This document shows, in pieces, positions 42,136-50,854 of a stretch of DNA of 51,292 bases. A program made the position numbers and the translations under genes. The notes beneath the pieces were generated by a model, which was not told the DNA's origin, searched no databases, and worked only from the letters and a program-made list of their open reading frames with translations. The DNA is from a virus. The stretch's first letter is position 1; each line of letters opens with the position of its first letter. The DNA is taken from IMG/VR virus record IMGVR_UViG_3300002460_000039, positions 1 to 51,292 of that record; one strand, written 5' to 3'.

Positions 42136-42465
42136 CTAGGCTTCTGTGTTGCAAATCCAAACGTCCCACGCGCCATTTGGAAAATATGCGACCTTGCCCG
42201 TAGCATCCGTGACTTTGATGCGGCCCCTATAAATACCGGCAACGAAATCGCCAGCATCGGGGCTGACTCGCACACGCCAGTTGGTTGCATCCTGGATGGT
42301 CACATCACCGGTAAACGGCAATTGCGTACCTGCGGAGTTTTTCAGGATCAGTTCAACAGTCCCGCCGAGCGTGCCGGAGGGAGTAGCGCCGTCGTCCTTG
42401 AGGTCGATATCTATCGCAGCAGTCCACCCAGCGACTACATTGTAAGTTGTTCCGGCGACACTCAT
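42136..42465 (-). CDS. small BppU/Ig-like fibre protein
   Basis: A 109-residue protein. MSVAGTTYNVVAGWTAAIDI with DLKDDGATPSGTLGGTVELI, then FTGDVTIQDATNWRVRVSPD and VWICNTEA make one BppU-type Ig module similar to the N-terminal domains of 24173-24718 and of the giant fibre. TATAAT (42478-42473) ends seven bases before the ATG. It may be the tip or companion of the giant fibre. Confidence 0.6.
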   Translation of the reverse strand: MSVAGTTYNVVAGWTAAIDIDLKDDGATPSGTLGGTVELILKNSAGTQLPFTGDVTIQDATNWRVRVSPDAGDFVAGIYRGRIKVTDATGKVAYFPNGAWDVWICNTEA

Positions 42466-42472
42466 AAGTTAG

Positions 42473-42478
42473 ATTATA
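42473..42478 (-). promoter_or_regulatory. TATAAT box before the small fibre gene
   Basis: Read on the minus strand, a perfect TATAAT is separated from the ATG by ctaactt (7 bases). No ribosome site or -35 consensus is visible, so this is another candidate leaderless start. Confidence 0.5.
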
Positions 42479-42489
42479 CAGTCAGGCTG

Positions 42490-42804
42490 TCATGGACTGC
42501 CAGTAGTTTTGTCCTTTACGACTTGCCGCGTGGACTTCTGCCCGACTACCGCCGTTGTAGGCTTAGAAGCTACAACCTGCTTTGTACTCTTACGAAGAAC
42601 GGCAGCGGATGTTGTTTTGGACGCTACTGCCGCCCGAGTACTGGCCTTTAGTATATCCGGCAGTACAAACAGAGCAGCCACAGTCATTCGATAGAGCCCA
42701 GCAACATGCACGCGATCTAATGCACTTAGTACTAGGCCATCTGGTAACGGCAGTAAACGGGACAGCAATGCAGATGCCCTCTTGTCTCTTGTGTCTACGG
42801 CCAT
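42490..42804 (-). CDS. small protein with Lys/Ser/Thr-rich repeat tail
   Basis: A 104-residue protein that starts four bases after the giant fibre gene, with AGGAG ten bases upstream. The first part (MAVDTRDKRASALLSRLLPL, then PDGLVLSALDRVHVAGLYRM) recurs in phage tail genes. The rest is a degenerate repeat of KST/KTT elements (ASTRAAVASKTTSAAV, RKSTKQVVASKPTTAV, QKSTRQVVKDKTTG). Serine and threonine make it a potential glycan acceptor like the giant fibre. Confidence 0.55.
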   Translation of the reverse strand: MAVDTRDKRASALLSRLLPLPDGLVLSALDRVHVAGLYRMTVAALFVLPDILKASTRAAVASKTTSAAVLRKSTKQVVASKPTTAVVGQKSTRQVVKDKTTGSP

Positions 42805-42808
42805 TGCA

Positions 42809-45800
42809 TCAGACTCCTGTCCCTATTTCGTCGCGCGTGAATGTCGTGCCATCGTCAGATACGACCGCAGAATGGTCAACAGTCGTCCCGTCATCGGCAT
42901 ATATCTTGGTTTTGGATGAATTCTGAGTAAGCTTGTTGCGCCACGCCTTATAGACATAGTCAAGTTTTGTGAATGGTGTCTCAGATACTCCCGGTGCACC
43001 CTGTGCAGGTTCCGTACGGGTGGTTGTCAACACGGAGTAGACATCAGACAAAACGCCGCTCATCACAGTGATATCGGAACCCACATCCGACAAAAGCGAG
43101 TAGATGTCGCTGGCTGTGGACTGCAGGGCACTGGCGCGTCCAGCCGCCAATGTAGCAGCGGAATGTGCGTCACTAACCGCACCACTTAGAGCCACTACAC
43201 CCGAGTATGTGTCCGAGAGGATACCAGACATCACGGTAACATCGGAGTGCAGGTCTGAGAGAAGCGAATAAACATCGCTGATTGCGGACTGATTTAACAG
43301 CACTCTGCTGTTTGTTTGTTGTGCGGCAGACGCAGCATCAGATGCCAAGGACTGAATAAGAGCGGTTCTAGAAAAGATATCGCTCATCAGAGACCCAAAG
43401 CTTGATGCATCGGAGTGTGCAGTGTACTTTGCGGACCACACCCGTGATGCTATATCGGACATATCCGATGCAGTAATGGACCCGGCAGTGATTGCGGACC
43501 GGATATCAGACATTGTTGATATATCGAGAGGGACACCCGCAGTCAGCAGCGACTGAATATCTGACACTTGCGACTGATTGACCAGTACGCGAGAATTAAT
43601 CTGAACAGCTGCGGACAAGATATCCGACAAATCAGACGAGAGCGTTGCCTTCACTGCACTCGCAATATCGCTGATATCCGATGCAGATACAGTAGCCGTG
43701 ACTCCCGTAATAGCCGAACGGATATCTGACATTGTAGATGCGTCTAAGGCTACGCCAGCCCCAACAAACGATTTCAGATCACTGACTGCATCCGACATCA
43801 AATCCGAGACCTGAGAGTTGGTAGCTACCAGCTTTGGCACACGTGACTGAAAATCGCTATAAAAGTCTGACAGTATATCGGACATGGCAGTCAACATGGA
43901 ATCCACATCGGATACAGTCGATGTCATTACACGGAAAGCAGACCCAAACGATGAGACGGCATTATGTGCCCCGACACCGATGTACTTCTGCGACCACACT
44001 GCGGATGCTATATCTGAGATATCCGATGCCGTGACAGTTACAGTAGGTCCAGCCGCAATGGCCGAGCGAAGATCCGATATGGTTGATGCGTCCAGCGGAA
44101 CACCCGCGACAATCGCAGAGTACACATCACTAATACGTGATTGATTCAAAAGTACCCTGCTGTTGGCCTGTGTTGCTGCTGATGCCGCATCACTAGCAGC
44201 GGACTGTATAAGCACAGCTCGGGAGTATATATCCGACATCAAAGAGCCGAAGGAAGATGCAGCTGAATTAGCAGTATATTTTGCCGACCAGACGGCACTG
44301 GCAATATCCGAGATGTCCGATGCACTCACACTAGCGGGGAGACCGCCGATTTGAGAACGTAAATCAGAATACACATCAGATAACTGTGAGTCAGTTGCTA
44401 CCCGTTTCGGAACACGGGACTGGAAATCGCTATAGAAATCACTAAGTACATCCGACATAACAATCACCTTAGATAGGGTGTCGGATACATCGGATCTTGT
44501 TTGTAGAACACGGCTATTGATCTGCCCGGCCCGAGAGAAGATATCTGACATCATGGAACCGAAACTGGATGCTGCCGAATTAGCGGTGTATTTAGCTGCC
44601 CAGACTGCGGACGCGATATCACTGATGTCGGATGCAGAAACACTAACCGTGATGCCGCCAATTTGCGAGCGTAAATCACTGTGCATGTCAGAGAGTTGAG
44701 AATCTGTAGCGACTCTCTTCGGTACACGTGATTGAAAATCTGAATAGAAATCGGATAACACATCCGATAGTACTAAGATCCGGCTGTTCACCTGCTGTGC
44801 GTGTGACGCAGCATCCGACGCTGATGATTGAATCAAGACAACACGCGAATAGATATCCGAGAACATGGAACCAAAACTGCTGGCCGCCGAGTTTGCTGTG
44901 TACTTCGCAGCCCACACAGCGGAAGCAATATCTGAGATATCGGAAGCACTGACGCTGACTGTAATACCGCCGATTTGGGATCTCAAATCCGAATGCACAT
45001 CGCTTAATTGCGAACTGGTTGCAACCAGTTTCGGCACGCGTGAACCGAAGTCGCTCTGAAAGTCTGACAGAGCAGAATAGATATCCGATTGAATCCCACT
45101 CATTACCACTAGAAACGATGCGATATCGGAAATGCGGGACTGGTTCAAGAGAACTCGGCTATTTGCCTGTTGTGCGGCAGACGCTGCATCCGATGCAGTT
45201 GATTGAATCAGTGCCGCCCGAGAATATATGTCGGACATCATAGAACCAAAGCTGGACGCAGCAGAGTGTGCAGTGTACTTCGCTGACCAGACGGCACTTG
45301 CGATGTCGGAAATGTCAGAGGCACTGACCGATACAGTAATTCCACCAATCTGGCTTCTAAGATCGGAATGAACATCTGATAAAAGCGACTGTGTAGCCAC
45401 AGCTTTAGGCACGCGTGACTGAAAATCTGACTGCAGGTCAGATAAAGCGGAATAGATATCAGACTGTATCCCACTCATTACTACCAGGATGGATGTGATA
45501 TCCGAAATCCTCGATGCTGCCAAGTGGAAAGCCGACCCAAAGGAGGACGCAACGTTGTGGGCCGAGACACCTTTGTACTTTTGCCCCCAGACAGCCGACG
45601 CTATATCTGAAATATCGGAAGCACTAACACTGACTGGAATCCCAGCAATCTGTGATCGGAGGTCGCTATGCACATCCGACAGTTGAGAATTCGTGGCTAC
45701 CAACTTTGGAACACGACTCTGAAAATCACTATAGAAATCGGACAGGATATCCGACATAGTTGTCAGCATGGAATCGACATCGGATACGGTAGATGTCATG

Positions 45801-47359
45801 ACACGGAAAGATGAACCAAACGAGGATGCAACGTTGTGAGCACCCACGCCGATGTATTTCTGTGCCCAGACTGCCGAGGCGATGTCGGAAATGTCAGATG
45901 CCGTGATCGCGGCAGTGATTGCAGCAACAGCACTCTTGATGTCAGAGATTGCATCGCTTAGTTGAGAGTCGGTAGCGACACGCTTCGGAACTCTGGATTG
46001 AAAATCTGAGTAGAAATCCGATAGAACGTCCGACATTACCAAGATTCGGCTATTTGCCTGTTGAGCATGGGAAGCGGCATCTGACGCAGATGACTGAATC
46101 AGGACAACACGAGAGTAAATATCTGAGAATAGTGAGCCAAAGCTGCTAGCAGCAGAGTTTGCTGTGTACTTCGCAGCCCAAACGGCAGAAGCAATATCGG
46201 AAATGTCCGATGCCGAAACAGATGCTGTTATGCCGCCAATCTGAGACCGCAGGTCGGAGTGGACATCCGACAACTGTGAATCAGTAGCCACCCGTTTTGG
46301 GACACGTGACTGGAAATCGGAATAGAAATCCGATAGAACATCCGACATGATTAGAATACGGCTGTTGGCCTGCTGTGCATAAGATGCGGCATCGGAAGCT
46401 GCCGATTGGATCAGCACCACCCTGGAGTAGATATCCGAGAACAGCGAACCGAAACTGCTAGCTGCGGAGTGGGTTGTGTATTTCGCGGCCCACACTGCAG
46501 ATGCGATATCGGATATATCTGACGCACTGACTGAAGCCGTAATCCCAGCAATTTGAGATCTCAGGTCACTATGAACATCTGACAGTTGTGAGTCCGTAGC
46601 TACACGTTTTGGCACTCTAGACTGAAAATCTGAATAAAAGTCGGACAACACGTCTGACATGGCTAAGATTCTGCTATTAGCCTGCTGAGCGTGAGAAGCT
46701 GCGTCGGAAGCCGAAGACTGGATCACGACTACGCGGGAGTAGATATCTGAAAATAGTGAACCGAAACTGGATGCAGCTGAATGCGCCGTATATTTGGCGG
46801 ACCAGACACGCGATGCTATATCGCTCATGTCCGATGCAGAGACACTAACTGGGATAGCTACAACAGCACTATAAACATCGCTAAGTATGCCCGACATCAC
46901 TATCAAGTCCGAGTGCATATCGCTGACATCGGACCGGATATCAGACACAACACCGGACAGGTTACTGGCCATGTTCGAGAGGTAGCTCAGAACGTTGGAG
47001 ACATAGCTGCCATCGGCACGTTCGCCTTCAAGGATCAGTGTCTGGTAAGCAGCCCCGGTTGCAGACAGGCTAATAATATAAGTATCGTAGAACGCAGCCG
47101 ACGCATCCGATATATCAGCCTTGGCAAGAGCGATATGGTATATGCCGAGAGCCGATGCTCCAACATGTGTTATAGCAGCAGTCAATGACCCTGTACCGGA
47201 AGTAATAAAATTGGTTCCAGTTGCCGAACGCAACTGACCGTACACCTTGATCTTTGTTGCGGCAGATAGTGCACTCTCCGGCGTAGCGAAGTCAGCACTA
47301 TCCACCATCATCCAGTTGATGTGGTTGTTCGTCCGGCCTTGATAGATTTTCTGCGCCAT
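42809..47359 (-). CDS. giant Ser/Asp-rich repeat fibre
   Basis: A 1516-residue protein. The first 110 residues are a BppU-type Ig module (NHINWMMVDSADFATPESAL, then LGIYHIALAKADISDASAAF). Residues about 174-1440 consist of some twelve modules of about 105 residues, each with a core SDIASAVWxxKYTxxS-type segment, ASSFGS, SDIYSR, a QQANSR loop, SDVLSDFYSDFQSRVPK and SQLSDVHSDLRSQI. Ser-Asp steps every four or seven residues imply a long trimeric coiled coil. Ser is about 23 percent of a module by my count. The C-terminal 70 residues (FTKLDYVYKAWRNKLTQNSS, then TDEIGTG-type ending) are a common phage fibre end. A GGTGAG ribosome site precedes the ATG. Confidence 0.75.
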   Translation of the reverse strand: MAQKIYQGRTNNHINWMMVDSADFATPESALSAATKIKVYGQLRSATGTNFITSGTGSLTAAITHVGASALGIYHIALAKADISDASAAFYDTYIISLSATGAAYQTLILEGERADGSYVSNVLSYLSNMASNLSGVVSDIRSDVSDMHSDLIVMSGILSDVYSAVVAIPVSVSASDMSDIASRVWSAKYTAHSAASSFGSLFSDIYSRVVVIQSSASDAASHAQQANSRILAMSDVLSDFYSDFQSRVPKRVATDSQLSDVHSDLRSQIAGITASVSASDISDIASAVWAAKYTTHSAASSFGSLFSDIYSRVVLIQSAASDAASYAQQANSRILIMSDVLSDFYSDFQSRVPKRVATDSQLSDVHSDLRSQIGGITASVSASDISDIASAVWAAKYTANSAASSFGSLFSDIYSRVVLIQSSASDAASHAQQANSRILVMSDVLSDFYSDFQSRVPKRVATDSQLSDAISDIKSAVAAITAAITASDISDIASAVWAQKYIGVGAHNVASSFGSSFRVMTSTVSDVDSMLTTMSDILSDFYSDFQSRVPKLVATNSQLSDVHSDLRSQIAGIPVSVSASDISDIASAVWGQKYKGVSAHNVASSFGSAFHLAASRISDITSILVVMSGIQSDIYSALSDLQSDFQSRVPKAVATQSLLSDVHSDLRSQIGGITVSVSASDISDIASAVWSAKYTAHSAASSFGSMMSDIYSRAALIQSTASDAASAAQQANSRVLLNQSRISDIASFLVVMSGIQSDIYSALSDFQSDFGSRVPKLVATSSQLSDVHSDLRSQIGGITVSVSASDISDIASAVWAAKYTANSAASSFGSMFSDIYSRVVLIQSSASDAASHAQQVNSRILVLSDVLSDFYSDFQSRVPKRVATDSQLSDMHSDLRSQIGGITVSVSASDISDIASAVWAAKYTANSAASSFGSMMSDIFSRAGQINSRVLQTRSDVSDTLSKVIVMSDVLSDFYSDFQSRVPKRVATDSQLSDVYSDLRSQIGGLPASVSASDISDIASAVWSAKYTANSAASSFGSLMSDIYSRAVLIQSAASDAASAATQANSRVLLNQSRISDVYSAIVAGVPLDASTISDLRSAIAAGPTVTVTASDISDIASAVWSQKYIGVGAHNAVSSFGSAFRVMTSTVSDVDSMLTAMSDILSDFYSDFQSRVPKLVATNSQVSDLMSDAVSDLKSFVGAGVALDASTMSDIRSAITGVTATVSASDISDIASAVKATLSSDLSDILSAAVQINSRVLVNQSQVSDIQSLLTAGVPLDISTMSDIRSAITAGSITASDMSDIASRVWSAKYTAHSDASSFGSLMSDIFSRTALIQSLASDAASAAQQTNSRVLLNQSAISDVYSLLSDLHSDVTVMSGILSDTYSGVVALSGAVSDAHSAATLAAGRASALQSTASDIYSLLSDVGSDITVMSGVLSDVYSVLTTTRTEPAQGAPGVSETPFTKLDYVYKAWRNKLTQNSSKTKIYADDGTTVDHSAVVSDDGTTFTRDEIGTGV
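43030..46840 (-). repeat. tandem protein repeats of the giant fibre (about 12 modules)
   Basis: Modules recur about every 315 bases. Two types appear: one with AKYTANSAASSFGS, another with QKYIGVGAHNVASSFGS (fourth, fifth and tenth modules); the eleventh is degenerate (SAVKATLSSDLSD). Protein identity is high, while the codons differ between copies, for instance SDISDIASAVW is written differently in almost every module. Confidence 0.8.
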
Positions 47360-47962
47360 TTAGCTCACCACAAATATCAGACCTTCTGCCGTCAAGGGCT
47401 TCCCGCCGTACCAGTAGAACTCGTCTATCTTGAAATTATATCTCTCTACCAGTATCTTGAGTGTATGGTAGCTGTACCACGCAACATGATCATTATTTAC
47501 TTGCTCATATCCGTACCGTAGCCATGAGCGCCCGCCTTCAGCAAGCGCATTAGGTACAGTGATCAACAGAGGTGTTTTCAACTGCCTCAGGGTATGAAGA
47601 AAATGACCTGGATTGGCTAAGTGTTCTATAATCTCCCCAGCAACAATAAGATCCGGGTAAGGCAAGTTTTTAGAAACAATATCGCCATAAATAACATGGG
47701 GTTGCATGTCAACATCAATCTGAATATCCGCAGTGTTAAGAGCCCTATCCACGCCAATCACGTATTTAGCTACAGACTTGATTCTAGAATGTAGATGCCC
47801 TGACGCACAGCCGATGTTTAATACATTCTTGTCTCGGCAATGTGAAACTATAAAATCAATGCGGTCTTCTACGACAGCAGCAGCTGGCACCGGGTGCATC
47901 ATTTTTCTGCAGTAGTCAGTGCCCTGGCGACCTTCAATACCGCGAAGTTCGAACGGCGTCAT
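47360..47962 (-). CDS. SAM methyltransferase (Methyltransf_11/23 type)
   Basis: About 200 residues from ATG at 47962; the frame is open to 48061 but the extra residues are unusual, while TATAAT ends six bases before this ATG. NVLNIGCASGHLHSRIKS is the SAM-binding motif, GVDRALNTADIQIDV the second strand and VAGEIIEHLANPGHFL the helix with the usual EHL; LLITVPNALA is the post-motif strand. Phage and polysaccharide loci use such enzymes for O-methylation. It starts the fibre/glycan side of the minus block just before the giant fibre gene. Confidence 0.7.
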   Translation of the reverse strand: MTPFELRGIEGRQGTDYCRKMMHPVPAAAVVEDRIDFIVSHCRDKNVLNIGCASGHLHSRIKSVAKYVIGVDRALNTADIQIDVDMQPHVIYGDIVSKNLPYPDLIVAGEIIEHLANPGHFLHTLRQLKTPLLITVPNALAEGGRSWLRYGYEQVNNDHVAWYSYHTLKILVERYNFKIDEFYWYGGKPLTAEGLIFVVS

Positions 47963-47968
47963 GCAACA

Positions 47969-47974
47969 ATTATA
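47969..47974 (-). promoter_or_regulatory. TATAAT box before the methyltransferase gene
   Basis: On the minus strand TATAAT is separated from the ATG at 47962 by tgttgc (6 bases). There is no ribosome site, which supports the shorter start and suggests a leaderless transcript. Confidence 0.45.
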
Positions 47975-48129
47975 AATATCTTCCACTACGCTGCTACTCT
48001 CTTGTGCACACACGACAACGAAGCCGCTGTCGCATCCAATTTTAAACCGTAGCCACTGCAAAGCCGTAGACGCACCCCGACCAGAACTAAAACCACTTCA
48101 ATAAACGTTTCGGGTTCTAGATGCGTACT

Positions 48130-48306
48130 TTAAATGGTTCTCGGCTTGGCAATCCTTCGTGGCTGCAGATTATCGTGAATCCTGTGCAACATTGGCGTCA
48201 GGTTGATGCCGTTTATCTCTACACCACCGGCAATTTTAAGCTGAATCCATTTAACAAACGCTTCATACTCAGCAGTTGAGCAGTGCAATTTAAATGTATT
48301 TTTCAT
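48130..48306 (-). CDS. 58-residue hypothetical protein
   Basis: Starts MKNTFKLHCSTAEYEAFVKW and continues QLKIAGGVEINGINLTPML. A short alpha/beta protein without recognised family. It lies between the glycosyltransferase and methyltransferase genes; the 21 bases before it hold no obvious ribosome site. Confidence 0.5.
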   Translation of the reverse strand: MKNTFKLHCSTAEYEAFVKWIQLKIAGGVEINGINLTPMLHRIHDNLQPRRIAKPRTI

Positions 48307-48327
48307 AGATAGCCACGTTCCGCATAT

Positions 48328-49257
48328 CTAGATGTATCTCTGGTAGATTTCAACGGACTGTCGAACTGTATCCTCAACATTATGCCTTTCTTCAGCCCAC
48401 TTGCGGTAGTCTATTTTATCGTAGTTCTCCCAGCAGTTGATAATTGCATCTGCTATAGAATCCGGGTCCATATCACAAGTCCACGGATAGTCATCATATT
48501 CGCGGTAACCTGGACCAATAAACGCCTTGCCTGCACCGAACGCCTCTATACCTCTGGCATATAGCGGATACAGACCACTCACAAGCATATCAACTTTGTT
48601 GTAGAGCATGTTGATATCCTCCTGAGCGCCTTGAAGTGTTCTAATAAATGTCCACCACTTATTATTTTTAATGAGTGCATCAAAGGCACCGTGCATCTTC
48701 TTGTCTGTGCAGTTGTATAGATGCAGTCGTGCATTAGGAAACTTCTTGTGCACCTTCTCCATTGCCACACAGAGGTAGAGCGGATTGCGCGAGCCTCTCC
48801 AGTTTTCTGCGTATAGAACTGCTGGCTCACCGGATAGTCTCTCTACAACTTCCGGTATTTTATGGAAGCGCTCTAAATCTACACCCTTACGCACAAGGTG
48901 GGTTTTCTTGATAGTTGACCATATAGGCCACTCTTGTCGGCGCATGCAGATGAAGGCATCAATCTTTGGTGCCAAATCCACAATGGCTTTCATCGAAATA
49001 CCATTACCGACAGACGAGAGCGGTTCACCGTGCATCCACATTAACTTCGGTTTCCTATCGGCATAGGCGTCGATATTCAACTGAGAGTGCACGGCATGAA
49101 CATCACAGTCACCATTCACGCGGCCATAGATAGGCATACTCTCGGACGGCTGACGAACACCTACATGATGCCCTTGACGCTCCTCGTATTTGGCAAGCTC
49201 TAGCGTTGACCACGCTAAACCAGATGATTCGCGCCTTAACCAGTGTAGGATACGCAA
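48328..49257 (-). CDS. glycosyltransferase, GT4-like
   Basis: A 309-residue protein from TTG (MRILHWLRRESSGLAW). The GT-B layout is indicated by an N-terminal domain with AVHSQLNIDAYADRKPKL and a C-terminal domain with LYAENWRGSRNPLYLCV and YARGIEAFGAGKAFIGPGYR, in which GIEAFGAGKAFI is the donor-binding E-x-x-G-type region. It is shorter than most GT4 enzymes. It lies beside the giant fibre genes, separate from the main sugar operon, and may be the first transferase that touches the fibre. Confidence 0.65.
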   Translation of the reverse strand: MRILHWLRRESSGLAWSTLELAKYEERQGHHVGVRQPSESMPIYGRVNGDCDVHAVHSQLNIDAYADRKPKLMWMHGEPLSSVGNGISMKAIVDLAPKIDAFICMRRQEWPIWSTIKKTHLVRKGVDLERFHKIPEVVERLSGEPAVLYAENWRGSRNPLYLCVAMEKVHKKFPNARLHLYNCTDKKMHGAFDALIKNNKWWTFIRTLQGAQEDINMLYNKVDMLVSGLYPLYARGIEAFGAGKAFIGPGYREYDDYPWTCDMDPDSIADAIINCWENYDKIDYRKWAEERHNVEDTVRQSVEIYQRYI

Positions 49258-49865
49258 TAGTACCTCCGTTGTTTCTTACGATTGTCTGACGCCCAGAGTG
49301 GCTGTAGATTCTGCAGTGACCAGCATTCTTTAAATGAGGAGTCACTCATTTATCTAAACTCAAACGTTGCAATCGGTCGAATGTGGTCAATCTCCCATTG
49401 ACCGTAATTGTCCCAGTTCATCCCATCGGCAAACTGTGCTTCCAGATGGGCCATTAGTTCAGTGACATTATACCCCACTACATATTCCCACGACATCCGT
49501 TGCTTGTTACGTTTCAGCGCATAATACATTCGACTCTTCATATTCCGCGAAATGCGGGATCTTGGAGGAACTGGAATATGCTTACGCCGATGGTAAGACA
49601 ACCGGTTTAGTTCGTTTGTTCTTTCGCGGTTCGCTTCGCGCCACCGGGCGGAAATCGCATATACCGATAACCGGTTCGCAATTCGATATAGTTTCTGTGC
49701 TTCTCGAATACGTTCACGGTTTTGTTGGTAGTAGGTTTTCTGGCACGTTCTGCAAGTATTGGCAAGCCCATCTTTCTTCTGTGCATCTTTTGCGAAACAC
49801 GTCAACACCTTGAACTGTCTGCACTTTCCGCACTTCTTCGATAGATTCAAACAGGCATCCTCCAC
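49236..49865 (-). pseudogene. HNH endonuclease interrupted by an in-frame TAA
   Basis: The first 171 residues (from GTG) hold a zinc finger (CGKCRQFKVLTCF, CRTCQK), basic coils and the first half of an HNH core ending WEIDHIRPIATFEFR. A TAA codon then occurs (49352-49350), but the same frame continues with MSDSSFKECWSLQNLQPLW and ASDNRKK, which is the expected second half of the HNH motif. The ATG after the TAA could reinitiate. It is either a decayed homing endonuclease, a split gene or a readthrough case. The start overlaps the beta-helix gene end by 19 bases. Confidence 0.75.
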
Positions 49866-50854
49866 CCCATTCCGATCTCAATACCAAGTGGATTGGATCG
49901 CGTATTTCGTGTAATACCTGCACGTACCGCATCAAAGCCGATGTCCCACGCATTTCCAAACAACTGTCTGTCAATATCATCATCGAACGCATAGGTGACA
50001 TCACCGCTCAAATCGATACCGAAGCCTTTCGCGCCAGCGTCGGCAGCGGCGAGGTGGTAGTCGAATCCGGCTGCGTTGACGAATGTGAATGTCTGGCTTG
50101 TGCGCGGAGAGGTGCCAAGCGCGGTAGTGTCTTCGGAGGCGTTGTTGCTGCCGGAGTCGATGGAGCCGCTAAAGTCACCGCCAACGTTAGACGCGCCCAG
50201 GCAATTTACCAGCGCAATGGTGGCATTTGCCCCACAATCAAAACCCTGCGCGCCATTTCCAGCGACGGTCGTATTGTAGATGACCGGAGCGACGCTAGCG
50301 GTGCTTGCAATTCTAATTCCGTCGTTTTCGTTGCCCTCGCTGATGCAGTCGATCACAAAATGACGGTTGGTCGCACCTGCGGCGCTGTTGATACCGATAT
50401 TAGCACCGGTTCCAGCGTTCTGTGAATTCGTGAGAATACAGCCGACAAGCGCAGCGTCCGTACAAGCCGTCGAAAAGTTGACGGCAACGCGGCTTGTTAC
50501 AGAATTCTGAGTCGTTCGCGCACAGACGTCCTGCACCTGGTCGAATTCGTCCAGAAATGTAATGGTGGTTCCATCCGCCGTAGAATAAAAACGAACCCCC
50601 GTATCACGGATGCCGGTATGAAAGTTGCCCGGTTTCGGGCGAAGTATCCTGAAATAAGTTGCGTTGTTTACTGCACTACTCAGCGAAATGGAGTCGTCGT
50701 ACTGTGCCGCAAGGCACTCCAGCACCGGCGATATTTGCGCCGTAACATTGTCGTTGTCGGTGTCGGCTTCCCATGTGGCGAGGAGGACATAGTCTTGGCC
50801 AGCGCCGTAGGTCGATATTGATTCGTTGGTTCCGACGCGACGTGCGGATGGCAT
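49847..50854 (-). CDS. right-handed beta-helix protein
   Basis: A 335-residue protein from the ATG at 50854, which overlaps the upstream stop by one base (TAATG). N-terminal residues 1-110 are a beta-rich head (ESISTYGAGQDYVLLATWEA); residues 120-250 hold short beta-helix turns (NRHFVIDCISEGNENDGIRI, VIYNTTVAGNGAQGFDC) and the end (FVNAAGFDYHLAAADAGAKG, DIDRQLFGNAWDIGFDAV) resembles the end of the 21643-23517 protein. It has no signal peptide. Possible tailspike or head-fibre part. Local codons look more G+C-rich than those of the fibre genes, which hints at a separate origin. Confidence 0.55.
   Translation of the reverse strand: MPSARRVGTNESISTYGAGQDYVLLATWEADTDNDNVTAQISPVLECLAAQYDDSISLSSAVNNATYFRILRPKPGNFHTGIRDTGVRFYSTADGTTITFLDEFDQVQDVCARTTQNSVTSRVAVNFSTACTDAALVGCILTNSQNAGTGANIGINSAAGATNRHFVIDCISEGNENDGIRIASTASVAPVIYNTTVAGNGAQGFDCGANATIALVNCLGASNVGGDFSGSIDSGSNNASEDTTALGTSPRTSQTFTFVNAAGFDYHLAAADAGAKGFGIDLSGDVTYAFDDDIDRQLFGNAWDIGFDAVRAGITRNTRSNPLGIEIGMGWRMPV

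Noticed and set aside
43830-46000. Plus-strand open frames through the fibre repeats
   Set aside because: They are the antisense of Ser-Asp and Ala codons in the repeat fibre and recur with each module; there are no ribosome sites and no recognisable domains.
43030-46840. A CRISPR-like array of regularly spaced repeats
   Set aside because: The period is about 315 bases, the copies differ in sequence, and all are in frame within a coding repeat; there are no spacers.
42809-47359. Diversity-generating retroelement target
   Set aside because: There is no reverse transcriptase and no template/variable repeat pair with adenine-biased differences; the synonymous pattern of changes is the opposite of what such an element produces.
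49236-49352. Alternative genetic code with TAA recoded
   Set aside because: TAA, TAG and TGA all end intact genes throughout the window, so one in-frame TAA in an HNH gene is better explained by mutation or local readthrough.
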